DNA of 64,000 nucleotides from Acidobacteriaceae bacterium (GCA_003132405.1 PKXQ01000127.1:31408-95407); one strand, 5' to 3'. Shown: positions 8,115 to 16,627, counted from the first letter of the stretch. Notes: generated by a model from the sequence alone, not told the origin. Made by a program: numbers and translations.

Positions 8115-8435
8115 TCAGGACACATGCAGGGCTGGCGCGTTCTTCGAATCACGATGAGGCTTTACTCGGATTTCGACGTCCTGATCGAGTGCTACTAGAA
8201 AGCGCAGCAGGCGCTCCACGGAAAATTGGCGGAAGTCGCCGGACAGCATTTTGGAGACATCGGGCTGGCGGATGCCGAAAAGATCAGCCGCTTCGATCTG
8301 TTTCAGTCCGCGCTTTTTCATGAGCGTTTCGATTTTGAAAACAAGCTGCGCCTTGACCAAGTGCTCGTCCGCGTTGCGGATGCCGAGATCTTTGAAAACG
8401 TTGCGGCTGACGCTTTCGTATTTCTTTTTGCTCAT
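8115..8435 (-). CDS. XRE-family HTH regulator, orphan HigA-like antitoxin
   Basis: The 106-residue protein has a helix-turn-helix in its second half (KRGLKQIEAADLFGIRQPDVSKMLSG), as in HigA-like antitoxins of the COG5606 type. A toxin gene normally lies directly upstream. Here the upstream space is a promoter and repeats, and the next gene is an unrelated DUF192 gene, so it appears to be an orphan. It has a strong promoter with an inverted repeat over the -10 region, which suggests autorepression. The protease gene follows 136 bases downstream on the same strand, so read-through is possible. It resembles the HigA-like protein at 60302-60622 but is not identical. Confidence 0.8.
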   Translation of the reverse strand: MSKKKYESVSRNVFKDLGIRNADEHLVKAQLVFKIETLMKKRGLKQIEAADLFGIRQPDVSKMLSGDFRQFSVERLLRFLVALDQDVEIRVKPHRDSKNAPALHVS

Positions 8436-8462
8436 GACGCTCTCTCGGGCAAGGCTCTCTGA

Positions 8463-8491
8463 AATATAGTGATATAACTATATATTGTCAA
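8463..8491 (-). promoter_or_regulatory. Strong sigma-70 promoter with overlapping inverted-repeat operator
   Basis: Read on the minus strand, TTGACA (8491-8486) and TATATT (8468-8463) are 17 bases apart, an ideal spacing. An inverted repeat with arms TATAGT (8465-8470) and ACTATA (8477-8482) overlaps the -10 box and spacer. The start codon of the HTH gene is 28 bases beyond the -10 box. The layout fits autorepression by that protein. Confidence 0.72.
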
Positions 8492-8537
8492 CGATTTTGC
8501 TACCGCATGATCCTGGCTCTTGACACCTAAGAAGCTC

Positions 8538-8598
8538 GCCTCAGGCGCTAAAGCGCACCCGCATCTTTGGCGCTTAACGGCACGACTGAAGTCGTGCC
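8538..8598. repeat. Paired short palindromes (GGCGCTAAAGCGC and GGCACGACTGAAGTCGTGCC)
   Basis: CCTCAGGCGCTAAAGCGC at 8538 resembles CCTCAGCGGCTAAAGCCGGC at 9034. The hairpin GGCACGACTGAAGTCGTGCC (8579-8598) is a second palindrome. Both lie between the HTH promoter and the DUF192 gene, and the second may act as a weak terminator for the DUF192 gene. They look like interspersed genomic repeats. Confidence 0.55.
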
Positions 8599-8606
8599 CT
8601 TCCCGT

Positions 8607-9002
8607 TCATGCGGCTTCGGTGTGGATCGGGTGCTCTTGCAGGATGTCGATTTGGTCGCCCATGGTGGTTTGGGATTCCTGGATGGTGCCGGTGGGAACC
8701 TCGATGACAGAGGTTGCTTTGGTGCGGACGGCGGCCATGCGCCATGGTTTTAGATCTTCTTCTATGTGGATGACTTTGCGGTCGCGGTCGAGGTAGACGG
8801 CGTCGATGGGGAAGCGCATGGCGAAGGTGTGGATGCCGTGGGAGGGGTTGATCCAGAGGCCTTGGCCGGGGAGGAAGTGGTCGGCGCTGGTGGCCATGAG
8901 GCCGCGGAAGCGGGTCCAGTGAGTGCTGGCGATTACGAGGTCGGTCGCGAGGTAGGTGTTGCGGGTGCGGTTGAAGGCGTAGGACTTGGGCCCGCGCGGC
9001 AT
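8607..9002 (-). CDS. DUF192 family protein
   Basis: This 131-residue protein matches the DUF192 family. Signatures are RFRGLMATSADHFLPGQGLWI near residues 33-53, GIHTFAMRFPIDAVYLDRD, and a C-terminal VIEVPTGTIQES. The family's function is unknown; most characterised members are small exported or periplasmic proteins. No signal peptide is seen here. It is the last minus-strand gene after the Tad pilus operon, with a repeat-filled gap of about 130 bases, and may be transcribed with it. A pilus role is only a positional suggestion. Confidence 0.85.
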   Translation of the reverse strand: MPRGPKSYAFNRTRNTYLATDLVIASTHWTRFRGLMATSADHFLPGQGLWINPSHGIHTFAMRFPIDAVYLDRDRKVIHIEEDLKPWRMAAVRTKATSVIEVPTGTIQESQTTMGDQIDILQEHPIHTEAA

Positions 9003-9033
9003 GGCGACTCCTAATTGATTTTAGCGGGCCTCA

Positions 9034-9092
9034 CCTCAGCGGCTAAAGCCGGCGTTTTAATGATCCGATTATCGCAGCGGTGAACCGCTGCG
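9034..9092. repeat. Second copy of paired palindromes near the tad operon end
   Basis: CCTCAGCGGCTAAAGCCGGC (9034-9053) and CGCAGCGGTGAACCGCTGCG (9073-9092) repeat elements seen at 8538 and 8061. They lie just past the tadC stop codon and may fold in the message as 3' stabilisers or weak terminators. Confidence 0.6.
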
Positions 9093-9133
9093 CCACCCAA
9101 AGCAAGAACCAAAATCATCGAAGCAACGTTAAC

Positions 9134-10048
9134 TCATCGTTTGCCGGGAACTACGGGCACGAAGATGTGCATGAGTTGGATGACGGCGGGGCCTACGGTG
9201 ACGAAGATCAGGGAGGGCATCACGAAGAGAACGAGGGGGATGATCATTTTTACGGTGGTTTTGGCGGCTTGCTCTTCGGCGCGCTGGCGACGCTCGGTGC
9301 GCAGGGAATCCGAGTGGACGCGCAGGGCCTGCGCGACGCTGGTTCCGAAGCGATCGGTTTGGATCAGGGTTCCGACTAAGGAGCGGATGTCGTCTACGCC
9401 GGTGCGGTCGGCTAGATTGCGGAGAGCTTCTACGCGCGGTTTGCCGGCGCGGGTTTCGAGATCGAAGAGATGGAATTCGGCGCTCAGTTCGGGGTGGGCG
9501 TAGGCGAGATCGTTACCGACGCGCATCATGGCTTGGTCGAGGGAGAGTCCGGCCTCGACGCAGATGACGGTCAGGTCGAGTCCGTCGGGAAGGCCGAGGC
9601 GGATGCGGCGCTGGCGCTCGGCTAGTTTCTTTTTGAGGATGAAGCGCGGGAGAAAGAAGCCGAAGGCGGTGAGGCCTACGAGTAGAAGAGGGGAGTTGAA
9701 TCCGGTGAAGACGAAGACGGAGACGAAGGCGATGGCGGCACAGAGGACGCGGAGGCCGCGATAGATGGTGACGTGTTGCGGGCTGCGGTATCCGGCCTGG
9801 ATGAGCCAGAGGCGGGTTTGGGAGACGTCGGCCGGGGAGAGCGGCAGGGCGCGGCTGAGCGGGTCGAGAGCCTGCTGCATGCGCTCGCGGATGGCGGGCC
9901 TGGTCTCGGGCTTGGTACGCTGCCAGCCGATTTCGCGGAGGCGAGAGCCGAGGACGGAGGAGGGCGTCACCGTGGCGGCTCCGAAGGCGAAGACGACTAC
10001 GGCGATGGTGAAGAAGGCGACGATCGAGATTATTAAGGGTAACGACAT
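9134..10048 (-). CDS. tadC: Tad pilus inner-membrane platform protein TadC
   Basis: This 304-residue protein has the type II secretion F (T2SF) domain. With TadB it forms the inner-membrane platform of the Tad pilus motor. It has an N-terminal membrane helix (SLPLIISIVAFFTIAVVVFAFG), a central pair of hydrophobic segments near residues 100-135, the T2SF core (GLPDGLDLTVICVEAGLSLDQAM), and a C-terminal helix (MIIPLVLFVMPSLIFVTVGP). Family length is normal. It lies about 110 bases downstream of tadB, a gap filled by an interspersed repeat. Confidence 0.93.
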   Translation of the reverse strand: MSLPLIISIVAFFTIAVVVFAFGAATVTPSSVLGSRLREIGWQRTKPETRPAIRERMQQALDPLSRALPLSPADVSQTRLWLIQAGYRSPQHVTIYRGLRVLCAAIAFVSVFVFTGFNSPLLLVGLTAFGFFLPRFILKKKLAERQRRIRLGLPDGLDLTVICVEAGLSLDQAMMRVGNDLAYAHPELSAEFHLFDLETRAGKPRVEALRNLADRTGVDDIRSLVGTLIQTDRFGTSVAQALRVHSDSLRTERRQRAEEQAAKTTVKMIIPLVLFVMPSLIFVTVGPAVIQLMHIFVPVVPGKR

Positions 10049-10084
10049 TGTTGTTCCGCTTCTCGGTACAAAAGTTCTTTGTCT

Positions 10085-10153
10085 TCAGTTTTCAGTAAAA
10101 GCTAGAGCTCACCGTTCGCGGGTTTAACTGAGAACTGAAAACTGACGACTGAC
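10085..10153. repeat. Inverted and interspersed repeat between tadB and tadC
   Basis: TCAGTTTTCAGT (10085-10096) and ACTGAAAACTGA (10134-10145) are inverted copies. The second arm is part of the AACTGAGAACTGAAAACTGACGACTGA unit seen in a shorter form at 803-834. In the tad transcript the two arms can pair into a hairpin. Confidence 0.6.
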
Positions 10154-10158
10154 ATACT

Positions 10159-11124
10159 TCACACTTGAATCCTGATAATTCTACGAATGAAAAAGTAGCC
10201 TAGGGTTTGCATGGTGATTCCGGCGACGATTAGCGCGTGGCCAATTGGATCTACGAAGAGCGGCATGATGAAGCTGCGGTTTAGCACGAACATGACGACT
10301 ACCACCGTGGGCGGAAGAGCCATGAGTAAGACCATGGTGAGGCGTCCTTGGGCGGTGTGGACGCGAACCTGGCGCAGAATTTTGAAGCGCTCGCGGATGA
10401 CGTAGGAGAGGTTGTCGAGAATCTCGGCCAGGTTGCCTCCGGTTTCGCGCTGTAGCATCACGGCGGTGACGAAGAATTTTACGTCGACCAGGGGGATGCG
10501 GTCGGCGAGGTTGAGCAGGGCGTCGCGCACGGGAAGTCCGAATTTTTGTTCTTCGTAGAGTTGGCGGAATTCTCCGGCGACGGGCTCGGAGACTTCGTTG
10601 GCAATCATCTCGAGGGCGGTGGTGAAGGCGTGTCCGGCACGAACGGCGCGGGCCAGGGTGTCGATGGCCTCGGGAAATTTCTCTTCAAATTTCTGGAAGC
10701 GCTTTTTGCGCATGTGCGAGGCGTAGGCGTAAGGGAGAAAAAAACCGAGGACGACGCCGACCCAGGCGAAGATGATGTTGCCTCCGGCGATGTAGGAGAT
10801 GACGGCGAGCAGGAGCGCGGAAGCGACGCAGAGCATGAGGAAGTTTCCGGCACGCACATCAATGTTCCCCTGGGCGAGAACTTTTTGGAGGGCGGAGACG
10901 CGCTCGGAACGGCGGAGAAAACTGTCGAAGGCGGGGATGCGGCTGAGCACTTCATCGCGTAGCAGAGCCACGTTGGGCATGGCTTCGGCGGTGGGCTGCT
11001 GCACGGTTGAGAGGCGATCGCGAAGAACGCGAGCCTGGGACTTGCGTTCGTCAAACAATGAGATCGTGACGAAGACGGCCATGGTTACGACGACGAAAAC
11101 GAGGATGGCAATGACGAACAGCAT
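10159..11124 (-). CDS. tadB: Tad pilus inner-membrane platform protein TadB
   Basis: This 321-residue T2SF-domain protein is the partner of TadC. It has an N-terminal membrane helix (LFVIAILVFVVVTMAVFVTI), two central membrane segments near residues 100-135, the core FEEKFPEAIDTLARAVRAGH with ETGGNLAEILDNLSYVIRERF, and C-terminal membrane segments. Its start lies two bases from the end of the upstream cpaF gene, so the two are likely translationally coupled. Family length is normal. Confidence 0.94.
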   Translation of the reverse strand: MLFVIAILVFVVVTMAVFVTISLFDERKSQARVLRDRLSTVQQPTAEAMPNVALLRDEVLSRIPAFDSFLRRSERVSALQKVLAQGNIDVRAGNFLMLCVASALLLAVISYIAGGNIIFAWVGVVLGFFLPYAYASHMRKKRFQKFEEKFPEAIDTLARAVRAGHAFTTALEMIANEVSEPVAGEFRQLYEEQKFGLPVRDALLNLADRIPLVDVKFFVTAVMLQRETGGNLAEILDNLSYVIRERFKILRQVRVHTAQGRLTMVLLMALPPTVVVVMFVLNRSFIMPLFVDPIGHALIVAGITMQTLGYFFIRRIIRIQV

Positions 11125-11126
11125 GG

Positions 11127-12422
11127 TCAGACCTCCATCCGGGATTCGAAGAGCGCGGGGTTGAGGCGGCAGCCGGCAGTGGCGAGGCGTTCGGTGAACT
11201 GGGGCTGGACGCCGGTGGAATGGAAGACACCGCGGACTTTGCCGCTCTCGTCGATACCGCTGCGGTCGAAGACGAAAACGTCGCGCAAGGTGATCATGTC
11301 GCCTTCCATGCCGATGACTTCGGAGACCGTGATGACTTTGCGCGAGCCGTCGGAGAGGCGCGCGACCTGGACGACGGCGTGGACGGCGTTCGCGATCTGA
11401 TGACGGATGGCGCGCTCGGGGATATTGAGGTTGGCCATGGATACCATATTTTCGATGCGGGAGAGGGCGTCGCGCGGGGAGTTGGCGTGAACGGTGGTGA
11501 GCGAGCCTTCGTGGCCTGTGTTCATGGCCTGGAGCATGTCGAAGGCTTCTTCTCCGCGCACCTCGCCCACCACGATGCGATCGGGGCGCATGCGGAGGCT
11601 GTTGATGACGAGCTGGCGCATGCGGACGGAGCCTTTGCCTTCGATGTTGGGAGGGCGGGTTTCGAGGCGGACGACGTGTTCTTGTTTGAGCTGTAATTCG
11701 GCCGCGTCTTCGATGGTGACGATGCGCTCGGAATTCGGGATGTAGCCAGAAAGGACATTGAGGACGGTGGTTTTTCCGGCGCCAGTGCCGCCGGAGATGA
11801 TCAGGTTCAGGCGGCCCTTGACCATGGCGGAGAGCAGTTCAAGCATGGGCTCGGTCAAGGTTTTGTTGTCGAGCATGTTGCGGGCGGTGACGGGATCGCG
11901 GCCGAAACGACGGATGGAGAGACAGGCTCCGTCGAGCGCGAGGGGCGGAATGATGGCGTTGACGCGCGAGCCGTCTTGCAGGCGGGCATCGACCATGGGC
12001 GAAGATTCGTCGACGCGGCGGCCGATGCGGGAGACGATGCGGTCGATGATCTGCATCAAGTGCTGGTTATCCTTGAACGACAAGATGGTTTTTTCAAGCT
12101 TGCCGCCGCGCTCGACGTAGACGCGGTCGAAGCGATTGACGAGGATGTCGGAGATGGTGGGATCTTTGAGAAGCGGCTCGAGCGGGCCGAGGCCAAAGAT
12201 TTCATCGAGGATCTCGCGCGACAATTGCTCGCGCTCGGCGAAGCTGAGTGGGACGGCTTCGCTGTTGACGGAGCTGCGGATGAGAATGAGGACTTCGTCG
12301 CGCGCGGAGTCTCCGGTGGTGCGGCCCAGCTTTTCGAGGTCGAGGCGATCGAGGATCTTGCGATGCAGATCGGCTTTGACCTGTTGGTATTCGCTGCGCT
12401 CGAAGGCTTGTAGGTTGGCCAT
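11127..12422 (-). CDS. cpaF: Tad pilus assembly ATPase CpaF/TadA
   Basis: This 431-residue secretion ATPase powers assembly, and probably retraction, of Flp pili. The Walker A motif GGTGAGKT is at residues 211-218, the Asp box [10 protein letters not shown] follows near 236-245, and the Walker B region [13 protein letters not shown] is near 281-293. The histidine box [12 protein letters not shown] is near 309-320. All motifs are intact. It is preceded by the TadZ-type gene and runs directly into tadB. Confidence 0.97.
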   Translation of the reverse strand: MANLQAFERSEYQQVKADLHRKILDRLDLEKLGRTTGDSARDEVLILIRSSVNSEAVPLSFAEREQLSREILDEIFGLGPLEPLLKDPTISDILVNRFDRVYVERGGKLEKTILSFKDNQHLMQIIDRIVSRIGRRVDESSPMVDARLQDGSRVNAIIPPLALDGACLSIRRFGRDPVTARNMLDNKTLTEPMLELLSAMVKGRLNLIISGGTGAGKTTVLNVLSGYIPNSERIVTIEDAAELQLKQEHVVRLETRPPNIEGKGSVRMRQLVINSLRMRPDRIVVGEVRGEEAFDMLQAMNTGHEGSLTTVHANSPRDALSRIENMVSMANLNIPERAIRHQIANAVHAVVQVARLSDGSRKVITVSEVIGMEGDMITLRDVFVFDRSGIDESGKVRGVFHSTGVQPQFTERLATAGCRLNPALFESRMEV

Positions 12423-12493
12423 AGGAAATCAGGTGACAGGTGTTAGGAAAACCTCGCTGTTCGCTGCTCGTCGTTCGCTTATCGCATTGCTCA

Positions 12494-13666
12494 CTACACG
12501 GTTTTGAATAATGACCAGGCGGTGCGTTTCACTTCCAGATCGTCTTTCGTCAAGTATTCTGCCAGCCCGGAGATGGAGCGGGCAATTTCGGTGTTGCCTT
12601 GCTGCATCAATGGTACTCCGCGATCGATGGCCGTGGAGACGGCGAAATATTGATTGGGAATTCGCCAGAGCACGGGTGCTCCAATGGCAGCTTCGGTTTC
12701 GGCTTCGTTGAAACCGGCGACTTTGCGATAACGGTTGAGGACCAGGGCAAAACGGTCGCGAGAGCCGCTCTCGCCGAGATATTGGGCTACTCGTCCCGCG
12801 CTCCAGAGGGAGGCGACGTCGGCGTGGGCGATGAGCAGAATTTTCTCGGAGAGATTGCTGACCAGGCGGGTGGCACTGTCGAGGCGCGAGGAAGCATCGA
12901 CGACAATGTAGTGAAAGAGGCCAACCATGGTGTCGAATAGGCGGGCGAAGTCAGCGGCGAAAGGTTCGATGGACGTGGGCGCGGCCGCGCCGGCAAGCAC
13001 CTGCAATCCGCGCTCGTGACGGGCCATGAAGCTATCGAGCAGGGACGAATCGAGACGATGCAGATTGGTGACGGCGTCGGAGACGGTGAATGTGGGCTTG
13101 AGATTGAGATGCAAGGCGCAGTGCCCGAGCGGCGCCAGGTCTACCAACGCGGTGCTGTGATGAACCGACTGCAAGGCAAGCGCGAGATTGACGGCCACAG
13201 TGGTGGCGCCGCTGCCGCCTTTGGCGTTGACGATGGTGAAAACTTTTCCGCGGGAGCTTTCGCGGCCGGGCTTGCGGCGGGTGGAGGTGAGGCGAACGAA
13301 GGCTTCGAGGAGATCGGTGGTGCTGGTGGGTCGCTCGATGTATTCGCGAACGCCGGCGCGCATGGTGCTGACAATTAATTGGGGCTGCGTCATGGGGCCG
13401 ACGGCGAAGACGGCGGAATTGGGGAGTTCCTGGTGGAGCAATTCGATGGCGCGGAGAGCGGAGGCGACGGCGTCCGTCGAGATGTCGACCAAGAGGACAT
13501 CAGGGGCAAAGGATTGAGTCTTGCGGATGACCGGGTCGTTCGCAGTCAGTGGCAGGGCAGCGTTGCTGTAAACCGTGGAGGCCACGCTGGTGCCGTCGAC
13601 TAAAACCTGCAACACGGCGCGCTGATCGTCGTCCGTGGCGAATACGGCTACTGATAACTCTGGCAT
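12494..13666 (-). CDS. cpaE: Tad pilus localisation ATPase CpaE/TadZ
   Basis: This 390-residue protein has an N-terminal receiver-like domain (about 1-125, with D61 in LLVDIS) and a ParA/MinD-like ATPase domain. The deviant Walker A motif KGGSGATT is at residues 149-156. TadZ proteins position the Tad machinery, often at the cell pole. The order after the secretin and before cpaF is canonical. The gap to cpaF is about 70 bases. Upstream lies an unusual tandem repeat that separates it from cpaC. Confidence 0.92.
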   Translation of the reverse strand: MPELSVAVFATDDDQRAVLQVLVDGTSVASTVYSNAALPLTANDPVIRKTQSFAPDVLLVDISTDAVASALRAIELLHQELPNSAVFAVGPMTQPQLIVSTMRAGVREYIERPTSTTDLLEAFVRLTSTRRKPGRESSRGKVFTIVNAKGGSGATTVAVNLALALQSVHHSTALVDLAPLGHCALHLNLKPTFTVSDAVTNLHRLDSSLLDSFMARHERGLQVLAGAAAPTSIEPFAADFARLFDTMVGLFHYIVVDASSRLDSATRLVSNLSEKILLIAHADVASLWSAGRVAQYLGESGSRDRFALVLNRYRKVAGFNEAETEAAIGAPVLWRIPNQYFAVSTAIDRGVPLMQQGNTEIARSISGLAEYLTKDDLEVKRTAWSLFKTV

Positions 13667-13734
13667 GACTCGTTTCTACCCCGATCGGGTCATCTCATCA
13701 TCGGTGATCAAGCTATCTGGCACCGATCGATGTC

Positions 13735-13830
13735 CGGATCACCCCATGTTCGGATCACCCCATGTTCGGATCACCCCATGTTCGGATCACCCCATGATCG
13801 GATCACCCCATGATCGGATCACCCCATGAT
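13735..13830. repeat. Six tandem 16-bp units (CGGATCACCCCATGTT/AT) inside the tad operon
   Basis: Six head-to-tail 16-base units run without interruption, three ending in TT and three in AT, followed by a degenerate partial unit to about 13844. The words match an interspersed family also seen at 3101-3150 and 26330-26430. It lies in the 178-base gap between the secretin stop codon and the cpaE start, within the likely transcript. No spacers are present, so it is not a CRISPR array. Confidence 0.85.
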
Positions 13831-13844
13831 CCGATTACCCGATT

Positions 13845-15398
13845 TTACTTGGTGGCTCCTGACTTATCCTTATCGAACTTGGTCGGGTCCAGATTGGGCA
13901 CCGGCATGGTCGGGCCTTTCGGCGGGACGACGCTGGGCGCAACGCGGTGAACCGTGCATAGAACCATCAATTCTGAGTTGCTCTTTTGGTCGCTCTTGCT
14001 CTTAAAAAAGTTGCCGATGATCGGGATGTCGCCGAGCCATGGAACTTTGTTGGCAGTGTTGGTGACGCGATTGTCCATGAGGCCGGCGATGACGAAACTC
14101 TGGCCATCCTGGAGTTCGAATTCAGTTTCTGCTTTGCGCGTGCTAATGGCGGGGATGGTGGTGCCGGAAACGGTGACGGCGTCGGCGAAGTCTAGCGTGC
14201 TCACTTCGGGAGCGACGTGCAGATGGATGTTGCCGTTGGGCTGAATTACGGGAGTGAATTTCAGGCGCACGCCGAACTCACGAAACTGAACCGTAACGGT
14301 GGCGATGCCGCCGGCGCCGGGCTGCACAACTGGGAAAGGAAATTCGCCGCCGGCAAGGAAGCTGGCTTCTTTGCCATTGACAGCGACGAGATTGGGTTCG
14401 GCGAGAATCTGCAGCAGGTTTTGCGTTTTGAGCGCTTCGATCACGGCGCCGAGATGGACCTGCGGGTTAAAGAAGAACAGGTTGAGCATATTCGACACCG
14501 TCGCGGTTGTGGAGGATGGCGCGCCCGTTCCGTTGTCGGTGATGGTCCCGAGGCCACTGATTCCGCCGAACTGGCCGGTGGTGGTGCTGCCGATAGTGTT
14601 GCCCGATCCGGTCGATAGCAGATTGATGCCGATTTGAGTGAGAGCGCTGCGATCGACTTCGGCAAACTTGACTTCGAGCAGGACTTCGTCGGCTCCGACG
14701 GGGCCGAAGGTGAGCACGTTAACTACGTTCTTCGAGTAGGCCGAAGCGAGTGCGCCCGCATGTTTGGCGATGTCTTCGGTGGTTACGTGGCCAGAGAGAA
14801 CGATGGCGGAACGCGATGGGGTCACGCTGATCTGTTCTGTCGGAAAGAGGCGATGAATTTCTTCGGAGGCGGCGGTGATGTCGACATCGACCCGTAGGTC
14901 GAAGCTGCGCGAGCGCTCGAGTGCATCCCAGATCAATAAGGAGACTTCGCCGGGAGCGAGCCCGTTGACGAGGACTTGGGTGGGGGTGACGACGATCGCA
15001 TCGGCCACGGACGGGTCAGTGACGGAGACGCGTTTGAGACGTTCGGTGGTGTTGATGAGCAGAGATTTTCCGACCATCACGCGGAGGGGTGCGGCGCCGG
15101 AAGTTTCGGCGGATGTGGAGGTAGAAGTTGTGGCGGCGGGTGGCGGCGCGGCGGGATTGTCCTGAGTTTCTGCGGCAGGGCTCGGAGCAGGGGCGGGAGA
15201 CCCGGTGGTACTGCTGTCGAGCGCGGAGCTGCCGAGCGGCAACCTGTCGAAAGCTAACCGATCGAGCGTTAACCGATCTAGCGCTAAGCGATTGAACGCT
15301 AGCCCATTGAATGCCAACTCGGGGAAGGCCACGGGGCGCGCGGAGTTGACCGTCGCGCCGAGAAACAGAACGGCTGCGACGAGCTTAAAAGCTTTCAT
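13845..15398 (-). CDS. cpaC: Tad pilus secretin CpaC/RcpA with an N-terminal repeat block
   Basis: This 517-residue protein is the outer-membrane channel for the Flp pilus. It has a signal peptide (about 1-20), a repetitive low-complexity block, a Pro/Ser/Thr linker (to about 100), an N-terminal pilus-secretin domain (LRVMVGKSLLINT, then a BON-like region near 180-220), and a C-terminal secretin domain with PWLGDIPIIGNFFKS. The odd part is residues about 26-63, a run of five-residue units such as LAFNR, LALDR, LTLDR and LAFDR, encoded by matching 15-base DNA repeats. This block is not part of the usual secretin family. The cpaB stop is about 120 bases upstream. Confidence 0.93.
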   Translation of the reverse strand: MKAFKLVAAVLFLGATVNSARPVAFPELAFNGLAFNRLALDRLTLDRLAFDRLPLGSSALDSSTTGSPAPAPSPAAETQDNPAAPPPAATTSTSTSAETSGAAPLRVMVGKSLLINTTERLKRVSVTDPSVADAIVVTPTQVLVNGLAPGEVSLLIWDALERSRSFDLRVDVDITAASEEIHRLFPTEQISVTPSRSAIVLSGHVTTEDIAKHAGALASAYSKNVVNVLTFGPVGADEVLLEVKFAEVDRSALTQIGINLLSTGSGNTIGSTTTGQFGGISGLGTITDNGTGAPSSTTATVSNMLNLFFFNPQVHLGAVIEALKTQNLLQILAEPNLVAVNGKEASFLAGGEFPFPVVQPGAGGIATVTVQFREFGVRLKFTPVIQPNGNIHLHVAPEVSTLDFADAVTVSGTTIPAISTRKAETEFELQDGQSFVIAGLMDNRVTNTANKVPWLGDIPIIGNFFKSKSDQKSNSELMVLCTVHRVAPSVVPPKGPTMPVPNLDPTKFDKDKSGATK

Positions 15399-15521
15399 GA
15401 ATTCAGACCTCTTGGAGGCGGCACGAGCGAATGCTTTGAAGGCAAATCGAAAGCTATAAAGACAGCGATAGAGACAATGACCGGGCGCGAATGAATGCGA
15501 TAGCGACGGCCCAATTGATCT

Positions 15522-16382
15522 TCAGTGTGACTCTGGCGATTTATCTTCTGGAAACTTGGTTTCATCCCGTTTACTGCCACGAATCATTTCTACCTGATAG
15601 GGCGCATTGACAGGCGCCGGAACCTTGGCGGTCGCTCTGTGGAGTTTCGGTTTGCCTTCAGCGGCTGGTGCTTTCTCGCCGGGGTAGAGCGCACTTACAT
15701 GGGTGGCGCCGATACCTTCTTTCTTGGTGTCCAGCGGATTACGGAGCGCGAGCTGAATTCTGCCTTCCTGGGAAGCGAGCGCCAGTCGCTGAGCATCGTC
15801 GGGAGAAACGAGCAGCGTGATCACGGGAGCGTTCGATTCGCCCGAGGTAAGACGTTCGAGCAGACTTCCGCCGACGGCGATCACGGCGACGTTTTGCAGA
15901 ACGGTGATGGTTTGCGCTTCACCGCCGCTGCCCTGAGTGCCGGTGGACATCACGTCGACGCGGGTGCCGGGCTGCACGAAGCCCGCCACCGAGACAACAT
16001 CATTGACGCGGACGGAAACGGCGCGCATGCCGGGCGGAATCAGCGAAGGCAGGCCGGCTCCGGCGTTGAGCGCCGCCAGCTTATTGTTGAGAATAAATTC
16101 GCCTTTACTGATGGGAAGAATGGCGCCACGGTTCAGGACTTTCGCGGGATTAGAGAATGCGCCAGGAGGAATCGCGCTGGGCGGGACATTGACAACGCGA
16201 ACGTCCTTGGCGGCCAGCTTGGCTCCGACGTCGATGTCATTGGCGGCCACAACGACTGCAACTCCGGCGGCGTTGCTGTTGGAGCCCGCGAGGTTTCGCA
16301 GCTGGTTGTAGACGGCATAGCTCACGAGCAGGCCGACCGCTAAAGCCAGTCCTCCGATCATCAACAGACGCCGTCGATTCAT
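15522..16382 (-). CDS. cpaB: Tad pilus assembly protein CpaB/RcpC
   Basis: This 286-residue protein has one N-terminal membrane segment (LLMIGGLALAVGLLVSYAVY) and a SAF domain beginning near residue 42 (VVVAANDIDVGAKLAAKDVR), followed by the RcpC-type domain (VSVRVNDVVSVAGFVQPGTRVDVM). RcpC proteins are thought to bind peptidoglycan or gate the secretin. It lies between flp and the secretin gene, the standard position. The C-terminal tail is charged and variable. Confidence 0.93.
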   Translation of the reverse strand: MNRRRLLMIGGLALAVGLLVSYAVYNQLRNLAGSNSNAAGVAVVVAANDIDVGAKLAAKDVRVVNVPPSAIPPGAFSNPAKVLNRGAILPISKGEFILNNKLAALNAGAGLPSLIPPGMRAVSVRVNDVVSVAGFVQPGTRVDVMSTGTQGSGGEAQTITVLQNVAVIAVGGSLLERLTSGESNAPVITLLVSPDDAQRLALASQEGRIQLALRNPLDTKKEGIGATHVSALYPGEKAPAAEGKPKLHRATAKVPAPVNAPYQVEMIRGSKRDETKFPEDKSPESH

Positions 16383-16456
16383 CCCACTCCTTCCGGAAAC
16401 AGCCCGGACCTAATCGCTGGTGCAGATGCACATTCACCAGCCGAAAACAATGCTTG

Positions 16457-16627
16457 CTATTGCGTTCCGATCTGGCTGGCCACACCGGAGAACACGTTAT
16501 TGGCATTGCTACCGATGAGACGGACGGTGCCGATTACGATTACCAGAATTACTGCGAGCATGACGGCGTATTCCGCAATGTCCTGGCCTTCTTCATTGCG
16601 CCACAATAGTTTGCACAGCTGTGTCAT
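16457..16627 (-). CDS. flp: Flp-type major pilin (56 residues)
   Basis: The small protein has the class IVb pilin layout: a short charged leader (MTQLCKLLWRNEEG), predicted prepilin peptidase cleavage after Gly14, then QDIAEYAVMLAVILVIVIGT. Glu and Tyr at mature positions 5 and 6 are the Flp hallmark. The mature protein is about 42 residues with a short hydrophilic tail. The ATG is preceded by a GAAGGAG ribosome site. As first gene of the operon it should be the most abundant product. No TadV prepilin peptidase gene is in the window, so processing depends on an enzyme encoded elsewhere. Confidence 0.9.
   Translation of the reverse strand: MTQLCKLLWRNEEGQDIAEYAVMLAVILVIVIGTVRLIGSNANNVFSGVASQIGTQ

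Noticed and set aside
13735..13844. Possible CRISPR array
   Set aside because: The 16-base units are directly adjacent with no unique spacers, and there are no cas genes nearby.
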